Assembly (NCBI GenBank): GCA_016748015.1
Contig: JAAOMT010000708.1
Span: forward strand, 199,440-263,439
Reading direction: 5' to 3'
Source: Geosiphon pyriformis
Taxonomy: Eukaryota > Glomeromycota > Glomeromycetes > Archaeosporales > Geosiphonaceae
DNA: 64,000 nt
Below, piece after piece: positions 45,231-57,222 of this stretch. The position numbers and the translations under genes were made by a program. The notes beneath the pieces were generated by a model. It had not been told where the DNA came from and ran no database searches. It was given only the letters and a program-made list of their open reading frames with translations. Position 1 is the stretch's first letter, and every line of letters starts with the position of its first letter.

Positions 45231-45784
45231 AGTCTTTTTTACATCCTTCTCTTCTAAAGGTGTAGAACTATAAAAATTCTGATTTTTAGTAAGACCAAGA
45301 TATGAGGCTTGGTTAGGATATCTAATTGGTGCTGATCGAGACAGAGCATTACTACAATTTAGGAATTGTGATGGTACACTGTTAGTTGGCCTCTAATTGT
45401 TGCTGGGGTTCTTCTATTCTTGGTTGTAATCAATTACATGATGCCTAAGTTGGCTATTAATGGGGCTTTGATACTGAGGTGCTGCTTGAATCATTGGCTG
45501 TAAAGACTGGTAGTAGGTCTGAGGTGGTTGCTGGGTATACTGCATTTGTTGTAAGTATTAAGATAGTTGATATTGAGGTGTGGGATATTGGAATACTATG
45601 TTTTAAGGATATCTCAAGTGCTGATATTGATTTTCTTGGTTTTGGTCTATTACTTTTTTACAGCAGTCCCAGATAATATGTTCAGGTTTCTGCCAATAGT
45701 AACAATTATGGAGATCAGATCTCCAAGGTTGTTGTTGTTGCTGGCAATTCTGTTGTGTTGGTATCTGGTGTTATTACTATCCTT
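45231..45784 (-). pseudogene. Nucleocapsid and linker of element L
   Basis: Gln/Tyr/Pro-rich stretch and, at 45660-45705, a knuckle reading CYYWQKPEHIIWDC, in which the second Cys of C-X2-C-X4-H-X4-C is Trp. Confidence 0.6.
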
Positions 45785-46520
45785 TCATTGTAATAGTTGG
45801 TAGGATCCTACAGTATTGACTAAAAATTCCTCAATTTTCTGAGTTAATTTCTCACTTAATTGAGTTATTTTTGTGTCAATATCAGATGTTCTATTGATAA
45901 CCAGATTAACAGCTTGAGTATGGTTAGCCTCTTGTTCTGCTGACTCAAAGTCATGAGCAAGAATAACTGTTTCTTGTAGGTTTGTTGGGTGGTGGGGTCT
46001 TATGGATTGGAGAAGACTGCTTTTTAATTTTTTGACAAATTGGTTAAGAATTTGTGCCACAGTGTAGTAATCCCTTTCAATGGCCTGAATTTGACAAAAG
46101 ATTTGGTTGAATCATTCAAGATAAGTGGTTACTGCTTCGTGGTCTTTTTGTTTTATGATACTGAACTGATTTTGTAATCTGATGAGAGTGTTGGAATCAC
46201 AGAAGTATTGCAGAAAGGCAAGTTTAAAGGTGGTGAAGTTGGTTGGTTTCTCTGTAAGGCTTTGATACTATGAGTCTGCAGTTTTGGTCAGAAAAAATGG
46301 CAACACTTGAATGGTCTTATCATTATCCCAATTGTTAGTGGTGATGGCTTTCTTAGCTTCTGCAATCTATATATGTGTCATCTTTTTTACCAGAGAATTT
46401 CTCTAATTTGGTGATATCTTGGTAAACCATGATCTGGTGGGTAGGTAGAGTCTTACTGATTGATGCTGGGGGGTTTGGTGTTTGCATGCTAGAGTGTTCT
46501 CTTGGTGTTAATTCTGGTTG
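45785..46520 (-). pseudogene. gag: Capsid domain of element L
   Basis: The open piece 45785-46060 reads AQILNQFVKKLKSSLLQS, FESAEQEANHTQAVNLVINR and coiled C-terminal helices, matching B 10210-10480. Right of it the WYQ and FxxxFL capsid segments continue with stops to about 46460. Confidence 0.75.
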
Positions 46521-47240
46521 TTTCTCTTTGTTAATTTTCCCAATAGGCTGGAGGATAGCTGTTTCTTCAGAGGGAATGGTTGATGATTCAGTTAATGGTT
46601 AAGTTGGCAGTGGTTCCTATGTTGACATATTTCCATCTGTTTTGTTAAGTGTTGAGAAAAGATTTCTAAACAATGATCTGTATTTTCCTAATAATTTGGT
46701 CCAACTATGTTGATTTCAAGAGTATGGATTTCCAGAAATGTGTAGTGTTTCCGACTGGGTTTCTGGGGGTGAATTGAATACAATTCTACTTTGGGGTGTC
46801 TAATGATATAATAGGGTTGTTGGGGAGAGGAACCTTGGTTTTTTGTTGACTGTAGACTTGGCTTGGGCAGTTCCAGGGTTATTGGATTTGTTTTTGTATT
46901 CCTCAAAGTCAGATTCCACTGGTTGTTGTACTTGAGAGAATTATTTTGCTATATAATATTTAATGTCTGTATTGATTATGCACAGAGTTTTAGCAATTGC
47001 TCGGATGGTCGTGGCTGTTGAGTACCCTAATAAGCTTTAATAGATTTGTTCTCCCAGTCTTCCTGTGTCAGTTGCACAGTCTAATAAGCAGTCAATTTTT
47101 GTGTTGATATAGTTGCAAAAATTACTTTCTGTATAAGTAGTTTCTGCTGGTATTTCTAGGTCTTTTCGAAAGTATTGAAATAGTGCTTTTCCATATAGGA
47201 AGTGGTTCTTTTCTACTGTTCCAATAGTTGCCACTTTTGT
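46521..47240 (-). pseudogene. gag: Gag N-domain and linker of element L
   Basis: The open piece 47037-47234 begins GTG GCA ACT (no ATG) and has NHFLYGKALFQYF and NFCNYINTKIDCLL, the same N-domain pattern as B. A SPTTLLYH segment near 46800 matches SPSNPSYHY of B. A stop at 46617-46619 lies at or near the codon equivalent to B 9515. Confidence 0.65.
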
Positions 47241-47274
47241 GTATTTCTGGGGTGCTCTGTCTCTGTGGATTTAT

Positions 47275-47293
47275 AACCTTATAGGGAGCACCA
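47275..47293 (-). other. Primer binding site of element L
   Basis: Minus-strand TGGTGCTCCCTATAAGG next to the LTR; same tRNA complement as element B despite unrelated LTRs. Confidence 0.65.
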
Positions 47294-47295
47294 AA

Positions 47296-48366
47296 TGTTA
47301 CGAATAAACTTGGTAGATAATAGAAATGGTAACATTTGGTGCTCTCAATTATTGGTGATGTATCTTCCACGTAATTCTGTTGGCTTAGTCTCAATTATCA
47401 GTTTCTGAAGGTCTATTTCTGGATGTAAATTTACCCATTGAGTTCTTTGATTATAAGGTACAGAGTTTGTCTTTTGTCAATTGCAATGTCTTCTATAAAT
47501 ATGAGCTTTCTTTTCCGAGCTAACAAGCACAGTCATTAGGATCTGGTAGTGTCTTTTCACCCTTCTGATAAGCTAACAAGATAACGTTAATATCCAAAAC
47601 CTAAAAGGAGCCTCTCTTTTTTACCAGACTATCATGAAATCTATTCCCAGACAGTTGATTTTACTATATTGCCACTCCACAAAAGAAAATAAGAAAGAAA
47701 GAAAAAGAAAAAAAAGAAAAAGATATATTAGTATTGTCAATCGCCATAATTAAAAGCAATTGGTCCAAATCATTAATAGTCCAAGGTGGTTATACTAAGA
47801 GCATTTGTCCTAAAACAAAGATACGAAACAATGGTTAATTCATGTAAATCTCACACAGTTTAAGAACATGAATTCATGATTCTGATTTTTTTGATAATTG
47901 ATTTATTTCAGAAGATGAATATAGAAATATAATAAATGAGGAGGGGTAATAGATATTTGTTTTTTGTCTAGTAGTTTGTATCTATCTGTCTGTCTTTTTT
48001 CTTCTACAACTATTTGCTTTTATACATTCTTTTGGTTTTACAGGATTGTTTCTAATTGTTTTGTTATTGCTAACTATTGCTTTTATTATTTCTGTTATTG
48101 CTTTGTTCTTCTACATTATTCCCAGTTATCCTACATTATAACACGTTATCTAGTGTTATTATATGTTATTCTGTGTTGTCTTCCATTATAACATGTTATC
48201 TAGTGTTATTACATGTTATTCTGTGTTATTTTATGTTATAATATATTATCTTGTACTATCCTAAGTTATAATATGTTATCCAACGTTATTGTGCACTATT
48301 CTGTATTATGTCACATTCTGGTCATGTTTTTTCTAACTTCAGATCAGTTTTTCTACTTGGGTAACA
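47296..48366 (-). repeat. 5' LTR of element L
   Basis: 1071 bp, the same length as the 3' LTR. Over the first 280 bases compared by eye all differences from the 3' LTR are transitions. The 50-bp tandem repeat is at about 48120-48310. Confidence 0.88.
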
Positions 48367-49807
48367 ACATTAAAGTAGATCTAAATTTTTCAAGTTTATT
48401 TACTCCAACTGTTTTGGTTGTAGTAAATAATATTCTTTTTATTTATAGATTATTTGTAATATAATATTCACATATTTACACAGTTGTAGAAAATCTGGAA
48501 TAGTAGTTGGTATTTGGTTTTTAACTTCAGTATTTAAGTATCTAATGGTGGTTTTATTTGGTATTTTTATAAGATTTTTGGTTATATTATATATTAGAAT
48601 TTTGATATGTTTATGGTTTTTGGCTAAGATGTAGAGATTGATAATACCAATTTTTTCTAATTCACAAATGTTTGGTTTTACTTTAAAAATTTGGAGTTAA
48701 TCCTTTACTTTTTTTTCTATAGTTAATATATGTTGGTTGTATAATAAAATAAAAATAAATTAATTAGTGAAAATAATTTCTTTCTTATTAATGGTTTTTT
48801 TTTGTCATATTAACTAGTATCTTTATATTACTTGTAAATTCGAATTTTTTTATCTCTTTTGTTGTAATTCTTAATTTATTTCTCATTTTTACTAACACTA
48901 ATTAAGCTATTTTTATTAGAAACAGAAATATTGCCTGTGCTATCTTTTTATTTGGTTTAATTGTGTATCTTTTTTCTGAATTATTTTGTAATATTACAAT
49001 AATATTTCTTACATATTCTGTATTAATTATTTTTTTTCTAATATTAATCTTTTTTTTTGCTAAATTAAATCTAAAAATTAATTGAATTATTATTATTGCT
49101 GGAATTTTCAGTACTATTTTCAAATCTATACTGGTGTATAAATAAAATTCCAATCTGATAATACTTTTTTTCAGATATCTGAAATTAAATTCTGTATTGG
49201 TATTATGTGCATATTTTGGCATGATACTTTTATTATTATTATTACTGAATTATTTGAGTTTCTGTTTCTTTAAAAAATCTAAAAGTGCAATATATTGTTT
49301 AAAATTTTTATTGGAGTTTGAATCATCATTGTTGTTATTGTCATAATGAATAATATTAGAATTATTGTTATTATTATTATTAGAATTTAAATTGTAATTG
49401 AATTTTGATTTCAATTTTAATACACATTCACTAATTGGTTCTTTTTTTTTAGTAATTAAATAAATTATACATAATAGTAGATTGTAAATAAAATTACAAT
49501 TATCACAATATTTAAAGTCACTGAATATTAAGCAAAATTTACAGAATATAGTATTTAATTGTTCTAAATACTGTTTTTGTTCTTTTTAAGTAGATGCTAG
49601 ATCTTGATAATGTTTGTGAAATTGTTTTAAATTGTTCAGAATATCAATAAATGCATTTGAGTTGGGTATAAAAACAGTTTTAACAGATTCTGATAGGTTA
49701 TTTTTAATTACCAATATTTTGCTAAATAAAGTGTCTTTAACTTTAGCACTTATTATTTACCAAATTTTATCTTTATTGTGTAGATAACTGTATAAGTATA
49801 AGAGTGT
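48367..49807 (-). pseudogene. Copy J dUTPase and Cys-rich region (left part)
   Basis: Minus-strand remnant from the end of the dUTPase (left edge, abutting LTR L) to the Cys-rich region. Open piece 48902-49222 covers dUTPase motif I to III; the motif III residue is Asn (49022-49024). The Gln following YLL is still CAA. Element H interrupts it at 49807; it continues at 53748. Confidence 0.72.
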
Positions 49808-50769
49808 TGTTACAGGTAAATATTTCTTTTGTTGGATTAAATAAAAACCCATAACTTGGTGCTTAAATCAAGTTGTAGTTGATGATGATCTAAAGATTTG
49901 TATCTAAAAGTTTTGGTTAAGTTCTTTATATAATGAACAGAGATTCAATGGTGATAGTTTTATCCGTAGCTTCTCAAAACTGCAGTTTCGTCAATTTTTT
50001 TCTCAGCTTGATGGCTGGTATTTCTCCTGGTAAGCTATCCTCAATCGAGTATTCTACCTTTATTCCTGGGTTTTTTACCAGTCATGTTTATCCTGATGTC
50101 AGTGTTCTGTGCATTAATCCTCAATAGAGTTAGTAAACAACAATAAACTCAAAGCAAGAAAATGAAAAAATAAAAATAAAAATAAAGAAAGAAAAGAAAT
50201 AAGCCAAGATGATTTGCAAGTTAGTATTCCATCAATAGTCATGATCAAGAGCTATTGTTCCAGTGTGGTTATGTGTTGATTACTATTAACATGAAGTGTT
50301 GATAATGGAAATGGATTTAAGATAACAAATAGTTATTTATTAGATGGCTGTAATTTGAAGAGTTGCTTAGATTAAATCTAAACTTGAGAGGTTTCACTAA
50401 AGGATTCTTTTTTTTTTTGTAATTTTAATAATTATGATTTTGCAAGTCTAATTGATTCTATAAGTCTAATTGACTCCGCAAATTAATTGACTCCAAGTCT
50501 TATTGACTAATTTTCTAACTTCTGATACTACTGCTATATATACATATTTGAGATTCCTCAATTCCTCAATTTTTCATATTAGGAATCCTGAAATTCCTGG
50601 AATTCTGCAATTTCTTTGAGAGGAATTCTGGAATTCTGGAATCCTGTAATTCCTTATGTGAGAATCCTGTAATTTTTCTGAGAGGAATCCTAGAATTCCA
50701 CATTTACTACATCTATTTATGATTGGCTAATTTATATACTAATATACTTTCTATATTTTATAAGTAACA
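49808..50769 (-). repeat. 3' LTR of element H
   Basis: 962 bp, TGTTACAGG...AAGTAACA on the plus strand. It holds a GGAATTC/GGAATCC array (50540-50700) and, just before it, three AGTCTAATTGA(C/T)T-type units (50440-50500) not seen in B. Confidence 0.88.
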
Positions 50770-51300
50770 TTATTCCCTTCTTTAATATTGAGCTCCTGTG
50801 AAATCTTCTAAATCTCTCTTTTGTATCAATGTTGTTGTGGTAATTTCTATTGCTATTTGTAAATCTAATTTTATATGTGACTGGAGTTTTTAACTGTAGT
50901 GGTCTGTCTAGAATATTCATGTTTAAATCTTGCATTTGTATTATGTGCATGTTCAGACATAATGCTCTCATTATTATTACTGAATTGAGTTAATTCCTGT
51001 TCCATTGTAAGATCTAGAAGCATGATATATTGTTTGGTGTTTGAAGTGGAATTTGAATTGTTGTTGGCAGAGTTTAAATTGTCATTTGTTATTAGCAGAG
51101 TTTGAATTATTATTGTCATCAGTGGAGTTTAAATTGTTGTTGTTATTAGTGGAGTTTAAATCATTGCTGTCATTAGCGGAGTTTGAATTGTTGCTGTTAT
51201 CAGTGAAGTTTGAATTAGAATTAAGTTCCGATTCCAATTCCCATTTGTTCTTGCTGATTGGCTTTTCTTCGAATATATGATACATGGGAGTGGATTGTGA
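50770..51300 (-). pseudogene. Element H Asn/Ser-rich linker and dUTPase start
   Basis: Minus-strand pieces 50871-51119 and 51082-51285. A 33-base repeat gives NSNSANDSNDLNSTNN-type protein (51050-51230), then dUTPase motif I remnant (HNTNARF near 50935) before the frame is joined to the 3' end at about 50810. Equivalent of B 12630-13010. Confidence 0.6.
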
Positions 51301-51379
51301 CTATGTCTTAATATTCTGATTTAGGGCCGTCAGGTGAGTTTTGCTGATTTATTGGTACTGTGGAAATTAGATTTTATTG

Positions 51380-52040
51380 GGCTATCGGAGGTAAGTTTCC
51401 TTGTATGATAGTGGGGTTTGGAATTTATCGGACTTCGAATGTTCGGGTTTTTGAATAATTCCCGGAGTTTGAATTGTTAGAGGTTTAATGAGTTTTATTA
51501 ACAGTAAGTTTCTTTGTATAATAGTGGAGTTGGAATTATCAGGTTTTGAATGTTTGGGTTTTTGAACGATTGGGTCTTAAATAATCGGAGTTTTAACAAG
51601 TTTTAACGAGTTTATCAAAGGTAAGTTTCGAATGTTCGGAGTTTTAATGATTGGGTCTTGAATAATCAGAGTTTTAATTTAATGAGTTTTTAATGAATTT
51701 ATCAATGGTAATTTTCAAATGTTCGGAGTTTTAATGATCAGATTTTGAATAATCGGAGTTTTAATTTAACAAGTTTTTAACGAATTTATCAAAGGTAAGT
51801 TTCGAATATTTGGGGTTTTAATGATCAAATTTTGAATAAACAGAGTTTTAATTTAACAAGTTTTTAACGAATTTATCAATGGTAATTTTTGAATGTTCAG
51901 GGTTTTAACAATCAGGTCTTGAATATTCGGAGTTGTATTTTCCGAATTTTCTAAATTTGAGTTTTATCAGGGTTCGAAAATTTGGGGTTTTGAATTCTGA
52001 GTTTTCTGAAATTAGGTTTTGGTAAGTGAATCCTTGATCT
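51380..52040 (-). repeat. 87-bp in-frame tandem repeat in the Gag linker of element H
   Basis: About five to seven units; the cleanest are at 51590-51960. Each is 87 bases (29 codons) and translates as SKLTFDKFVKNLLN plus NSDYSKSDH and NSEH blocks with TAA at Gln positions. It corresponds to the single Gln/Asn/Pro linker segment of B (9560-9780). Unit length divisible by three fits expansion while coding. Confidence 0.75.
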
Positions 52041-52730
52041 TTACTTCCTTCCTCTTCTTTCTCTAATAATTCCTACAGAGTAGTGGCTCCGAAATCTGGT
52101 TGGAGTATTGGTGATCGAATTCCTGATGACATTGGGGATTGTGATTTAAATCCTTCAAAATATGCTCTGTATGGTCTTAATAAGTTTTTTTTCCATTGTT
52201 TGCTTTAGAACTGAAATCTTCCAAATGTTGATGTCACATTTGAGGTGGATGCGTCTGCTAATGAGATGTTAATGGTGCTTCCAGGTGTGTAGTAATATGA
52301 TAGAGCAGTTGGTGATTCTACTTTGTGTTTCTTCCAACTAGGTAACTGTATTTCTTTTGGTGTTGCTGCTGGTGTTTGTATTCTTCCTTTATCTTTGTCT
52401 GCGTAGGTAATGAGAAATTGTTGTTGAGTGTACCTTTTAATAGTTTGATTGATTTCTCTGATTATTGGTGTAAAACTATAGTTCTTTGGTAAGTTGGTGT
52501 GTTGGAATAATTCTGTGTAAAAGTTTTCTCTTGCTGCTTCAATGTTAACTGTTCCTCCTAAGCATTCAGTGATTTTGTCATTGACATAGAAGTTGAAGGC
52601 TGATTCGGCTGGGTAATGATTACTGTTTAATCCTAATTATTAGCTGTATTGTTGAAACAAGGATTTTGCAAATTCTAAATGGTTTGCTCCTATATTTTCT
52701 GATTCTGCCACATTTAGATTTGTGTTGGTG
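52041..52730 (-). pseudogene. gag: Element H Gag N-domain
   Basis: From the GTG GCA start near 52715 to YFEGF and the linker, continuous in frame past the site where B has its extra base. The stop at 52073-52075 (TAG) is at the same codon as B 9515. Only a few stops, so it was coding recently. Confidence 0.7.
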
Positions 52731-52770
52731 CTGGTTCTCTGTAGGATTATACCTCACAGGGAGCACCAAA

Positions 52771-53747
52771 TGTTACAAGTGAATATTTTTTTTGTTGGAT
52801 TAAATAAAAACCCATAACTTGGTACTCAAATCAAGTCACAGTTGATGATAATCTGAAGGTTTGTATCTAAAGGTTTTGGTTGAGTTCTTTATATAATGAA
52901 CAGAGATTCAATGGTGATAGTTTTATTTGTAGCTTTCCAAAACCGCAGTTTCATCAATTTTTTTCTCAGCTTGATGGCTGGTATTCCTCCTGGTAAGCTA
53001 TTCTCAATTGAGTGTTCTATCTTTATTCTTGGATCTTTTACCAATTACGTTTATCCTGATGTCAATGCCCCACGCATTAATCCTCAATAGAGTTAGTAAA
53101 CAACAATAAACTCAAAGCAAAAAAATGAAGAAAAGAAAAAGAAAATAAAGAAAAAAAAGAAATAAGCCAAGACAATTTGCAAGTTAGTATTCCATTAATA
53201 GCCATGATCAAGAGCTATTGTTTCAGTATGATTACATGTTGATTACTATTAACATGAAGTGTTGATAGTAGAAATGGATTTAAGATAACAAATAGTTATT
53301 TATTAGATGGTTGTAATTTGGAGAGTTGCTTAGATTAAATCTAAACTTGAAAGGTCTTACTAAAAGATTTTTTTTTTTTGTAATTTTAATAATTATGATT
53401 TTGCAAGTCTAATTGATTCTATAAGTCTAATTGACTCCATGAATCAATTGACTCCAAGTCCCATTGACTAATTTTCTAACTTCTGATACTACTGCTATAT
53501 ATACATATTTGAGATTCCTCAATTCCTCAATTCTTTATGTCAGGAATCCTGAAATTCCTGGAATTCTGCAATTTCTTTGAAAAGAATCCTAAAATTCTGG
53601 AATCCTGCAATTCCTCATGTAAGAATCCTGCAATTCCTGGAATTCTGCAATTCCTCTAAGAGGAATCCTAGAATTCCACATTTATTACATCTACCTATGA
53701 TTGGCTAATTTATATGCTAATATACTTCCTATATTTTATGAGTAATA
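52771..53747 (-). repeat. 5' LTR of element H
   Basis: 977 bp, TGTTACAAG...GAGTAATA, with the PBS complement GGGAGCACCAAA immediately left. Compared with the 3' LTR it has one extra GGAATTCTGCAATTCC unit in the array (about 53625-53645). Confidence 0.88.
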
Positions 53748-56351
53748 GTGTTCAGTTTCATGTATTGTTAAAAAATTTTTTTTTGTTTATCCAGTCACCT
53801 ATAAAAATTTTGTATTAATATGATGTGTCACATGTTTTTTCATGATTAAGAATATTATTCCATATTTTTTTATCAAGTAATATTTCTTGACAAGCAAAAC
53901 ATAGTTTATTGTTTTATTTTCTCTGTTAATTTAAATAATAAAAGTGTTTTCTGTAACATAGTTTGCAATAGTAGTGGATATGTATTCAGTAGTTTTCTTC
54001 TGATGAAATCCAAGTTTTTATAGAAAAAAGCTTTTTTTATAATTAATTTATCTAAAAAGAATATAATATGACTTCTTCTTTAATTCTGTTGAGTATAGAA
54101 CATATTAAATGTTATTTATTTTTTCTGTGAAGATAGTTTGAGGTTTGTTCTCTTTTTTTTATTTTTTCTTGTCATTTTAAGAAAGTATTAATAGCAGTTT
54201 TTTGTGTTTGTCTTTAGTCTATAAGACTTAATAGGCTTTTCAAGTAGGTTTGTTATTTCTTTCTCGAATTTAATTAGTGGCTGTAATTAGATTGTCTTGA
54301 AATAATTACAAGTGGCTGGTATCTGAGTATGCTGACTATTTTAACTAAGCTATAGCTTTTAGGTGTTTTAGTTAAGCACAGCCTTGGTCTTAAACAGTTA
54401 GTTATTACTAACAAAAATTTGGTATTGCATGACTTCTATTATGAAAACTTTGATAAATACAATAATACCATTAACTTTAAATGCAAAGTTATCAATTTTA
54501 CCAATAGAAGTTTTTATTATTTCATCAGTTATGATGATTTTGGCACTGACAATGCAATCAACTTGATGACTTAATTGGTTTATAAGTTGTCATGTATTAA
54601 TTCTGTTTGTTAAACCACTATTAAGAATTAGTTTGATAGAATAGCCATCAACTTTGACATTAGTATACATGATAATAATTAATTTAATATCAAAAGCAAT
54701 TCTATTAAATAATAGAATTTCTAATTAGTCTTCTAACTTAAATAGAAAAATAATAATTAGTAATTTGTCTTTTGTAATGATTGCTAATAAAATATTGTTA
54801 ATAAGTAATTAATAGTTGGTTTTCAGATTGTTAGATAAGTTGTTCTCTGTCATAACTAGGAAACTTAAATAGTTCTTGAAATTTGGGTTTTAGATGTACT
54901 CACTTTCTGAATTTCTGAGCATAATCATAATGTTTAATTTGAAAAACTGGAAATTAGTTGGTATATAACTATTGTTAATCTTTAATTCTGTTAAATATAA
55001 GTGATTTTTGGCCTTTGACTTCTAGTTGATACTGGCACAGTATTTTGTAGTAGTACTTAAATTTGTTAAAGTTAATAAATAATTTGTGATTACAGCTAAT
55101 ATACTATTAATGCTGAAGTTTAATATACTAAAGATAAGTATATTAGTTATTGTATTATTGGATGTAATAAGGCTAATATTGATATTGTTTTTAATTTAGA
55201 ATACAATTCAGAGTTTGAAACCTGCAATTAAAGTTTCTGTATTGGTTTCTCAATTATGAGTTATTAGATCTGGCATAACAATCTGCTTTTAAATAGTTTT
55301 GTTTATTACAATAATGACAATTATGTATTTTTTGTTGTCATAGTTAATTGGCTAATAATAATAAACATAATTAATTTTGGAAACAATTGGAGTTTTCTTG
55401 ATTGTTACAATATTGTAGAGGCTAATAAATGGTGTAATTGTTAGCTAAGTATCTTTTTAATTTTTGGTTAATAAAGTTACAGAATTGTTTTAGCTTAAAA
55501 TTCAATTTAGATGATTTATTTATCACTAGATTTATAGTTTGAACATGGTTGGATTTGAGTTTGGCTAATTCAAAATTTCTGGTATGTGTTACTGTATCTT
55601 GGAGAGTATTTAAATACAATAAACATACTTATTATAGTAAACTACTACATAATTCACAAATGAATTGATTTAAAATCTACAGTATTATAAAGTAATCAAT
55701 ATTGATTGTTTGAATTTGATACAGATTTCTGTAAAAGCATTCCAAGTAAGTAATGATTGCTTCAATATTACTTTGTTTAATTGTGGTGAAACAAGTTAAC
55801 AAGTAATTAATACTATTATTATTACTAAAATATTGTAAAAACGTAGTTTTGAATGTGTCAAAATCTTGAGATTTGTTTACAAAATTCTAGTATTACAAGT
55901 TGGTAATGTTTTATAAGAAGTAGAAAATAGTTTGAAAGGCTTTAACATTATTCTATCTATTAGCTACAATGGTTTTTTCCATATTATTTAACCATGTTTG
56001 AGCATTGTTTTCTTTACTAATGAATTTTTTTAATTTGGCAATAGGTACATATGCTATTGGTGTAATTAATAATTGTTGTTAAAGTTGTTGCTAAGTGATA
56101 ATTAATACTATTAATAGTTAATTAATCAAAAAAACTAAAAATAAGTCTTGTTAAATAATAAGAATAGAGTTTGGATTGTTTAGGTTTTGCTGGATTTAAG
56201 CAATTGAAGTTTGTACTTTTAAGTTATCTGAAATCGGATTTTAATTATTATTTCTCTAATTATTATTTTCTTTTTCTTCTGAATTAGTGTCTTCTTAATA
56301 ACTGGTAGATTCGAAATTTGGTTGAGATGACAGTAATCAAAGTTTTAATAA
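53748..56351 (-). pseudogene. Copy J gag-protease-Cys-rich remnant (right part)
   Basis: Continuation of J after H. From right: linker, capsid (55440-56100, open piece 55422-55619), knuckle (55260-55330), protease (54410-54720), post-protease and Cys-rich region (53760-54300). The stop at 56295-56297 (TAA) is at the same codon as B 9515. It is cut by element G at 56351. Confidence 0.72.
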
Positions 56352-57222
56352 TGTTATAAATGATTATTTGAGGATGTTAAAACAAATAACAAATCTGTAA
56401 CTTGGTGTTTAATAGCTGGTAATGTTGATAATTTCTGAAAGTTTTGGAATTTGAAGATTTTGGTTGAGTTTTTTGTATAATAGATAGAGATTTAATTAAT
56501 GGTTTCTTCCATGAATTTTTTTCTTTAACATAATGGCTGGTTTATTTTAACAGTTGTGCCTTTTTGGTAAGCTATCCTTAAATTTTTATCCTTATTTCTG
56601 GGTTTTTTACCAGACTATTCTTGATTTTAAATACTTAGCACTTAATCTTTTTTAATTAATTAGTAAACAACAAAGAAATAAAATAAAATAAAATAAAATA
56701 AAAAAAATAAGAAATTAGTATCTTATTAATAGCCATAATTAAAAGCTATTATTCTAGTGTAATTAAGTATTGGATTTTATCAACATAGAATGTTAATAGT
56801 GGCAAAAGTGATTAATATTTTTAATTAAGTGATAATAACATAAATTCGATAATAATAGATAATTTTATTAATATGAATATAATTTTATTTTAAATTGTAA
56901 AAAACTACTTTTTAAAGAAAAAAATATTGTTTTAAATTAATATGAACTCTATTGAATTTTTCTAAAATTATTTTTTCTGCTTTTAATACTTTTACTATAT
57001 ATATATAATTTATATTATATAAGATCTTATATTTTTTTAAGCAATGTGCTCTATTTTTTCTAATAATATGTTTATTGCTAAGCAGTATATCATAATTTAT
57101 TAACAATATGTCTATTGTTGAACAATATATTATAATTTTCTAATATTGTGCTTACTTGCTAAGTTCTATTTTCTTATTTATCTATTTTTTCTATTTTTTT
57201 TTGTACTTTTTTATGAGTAATA
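56352..57222 (-). repeat. 3' LTR of element G
   Basis: 871 bp, TGTTATAAATG...GAGTAATA. U3 holds the AGCAATGTGCT/AACAATATGT array (57035-57150) instead of GGAATTC units. Confidence 0.8.

Larger units (their letters stand above)
38189..48366 (-). mobile_element. Ty3/gypsy element L, second family, full length
   Basis: 10,178 bp on the minus strand with two LTRs of exactly 1071 bp and the same domain order as B. LTR sequence is different from B, whereas proteins are alignable throughout. Stops and several frame changes break it, but its GC is higher than the surrounding copies, so it is relatively young. Flanks (CCAG left, ACAT right) do not match, so the ends may have recombined. Confidence 0.88.
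49808..53747 (-). mobile_element. Compact non-autonomous gypsy element H
   Basis: 3940 bp on the minus strand, flanked by GTGT on both sides (49804-49807, 53748-53751). LTRs of 962 and 977 bp enclose only 2.0 kb: PBS, Gag N-domain, an expanded repeat linker, an Asn/Ser-rich repeat, dUTPase start and the element 3' end. Capsid, knuckle, protease and all enzymes are missing. It needs proteins from other copies to move. The exact duplication and intact linker make it one of the younger insertions. Confidence 0.88.

Noticed and set aside
46688-46906. Minus-strand 72-aa ORF in the gag region of L
   Set aside because: Another frame of the same bases gives the SPTTLLYH segment that aligns with the Gag N-domain of B, so this ORF is a shadow.
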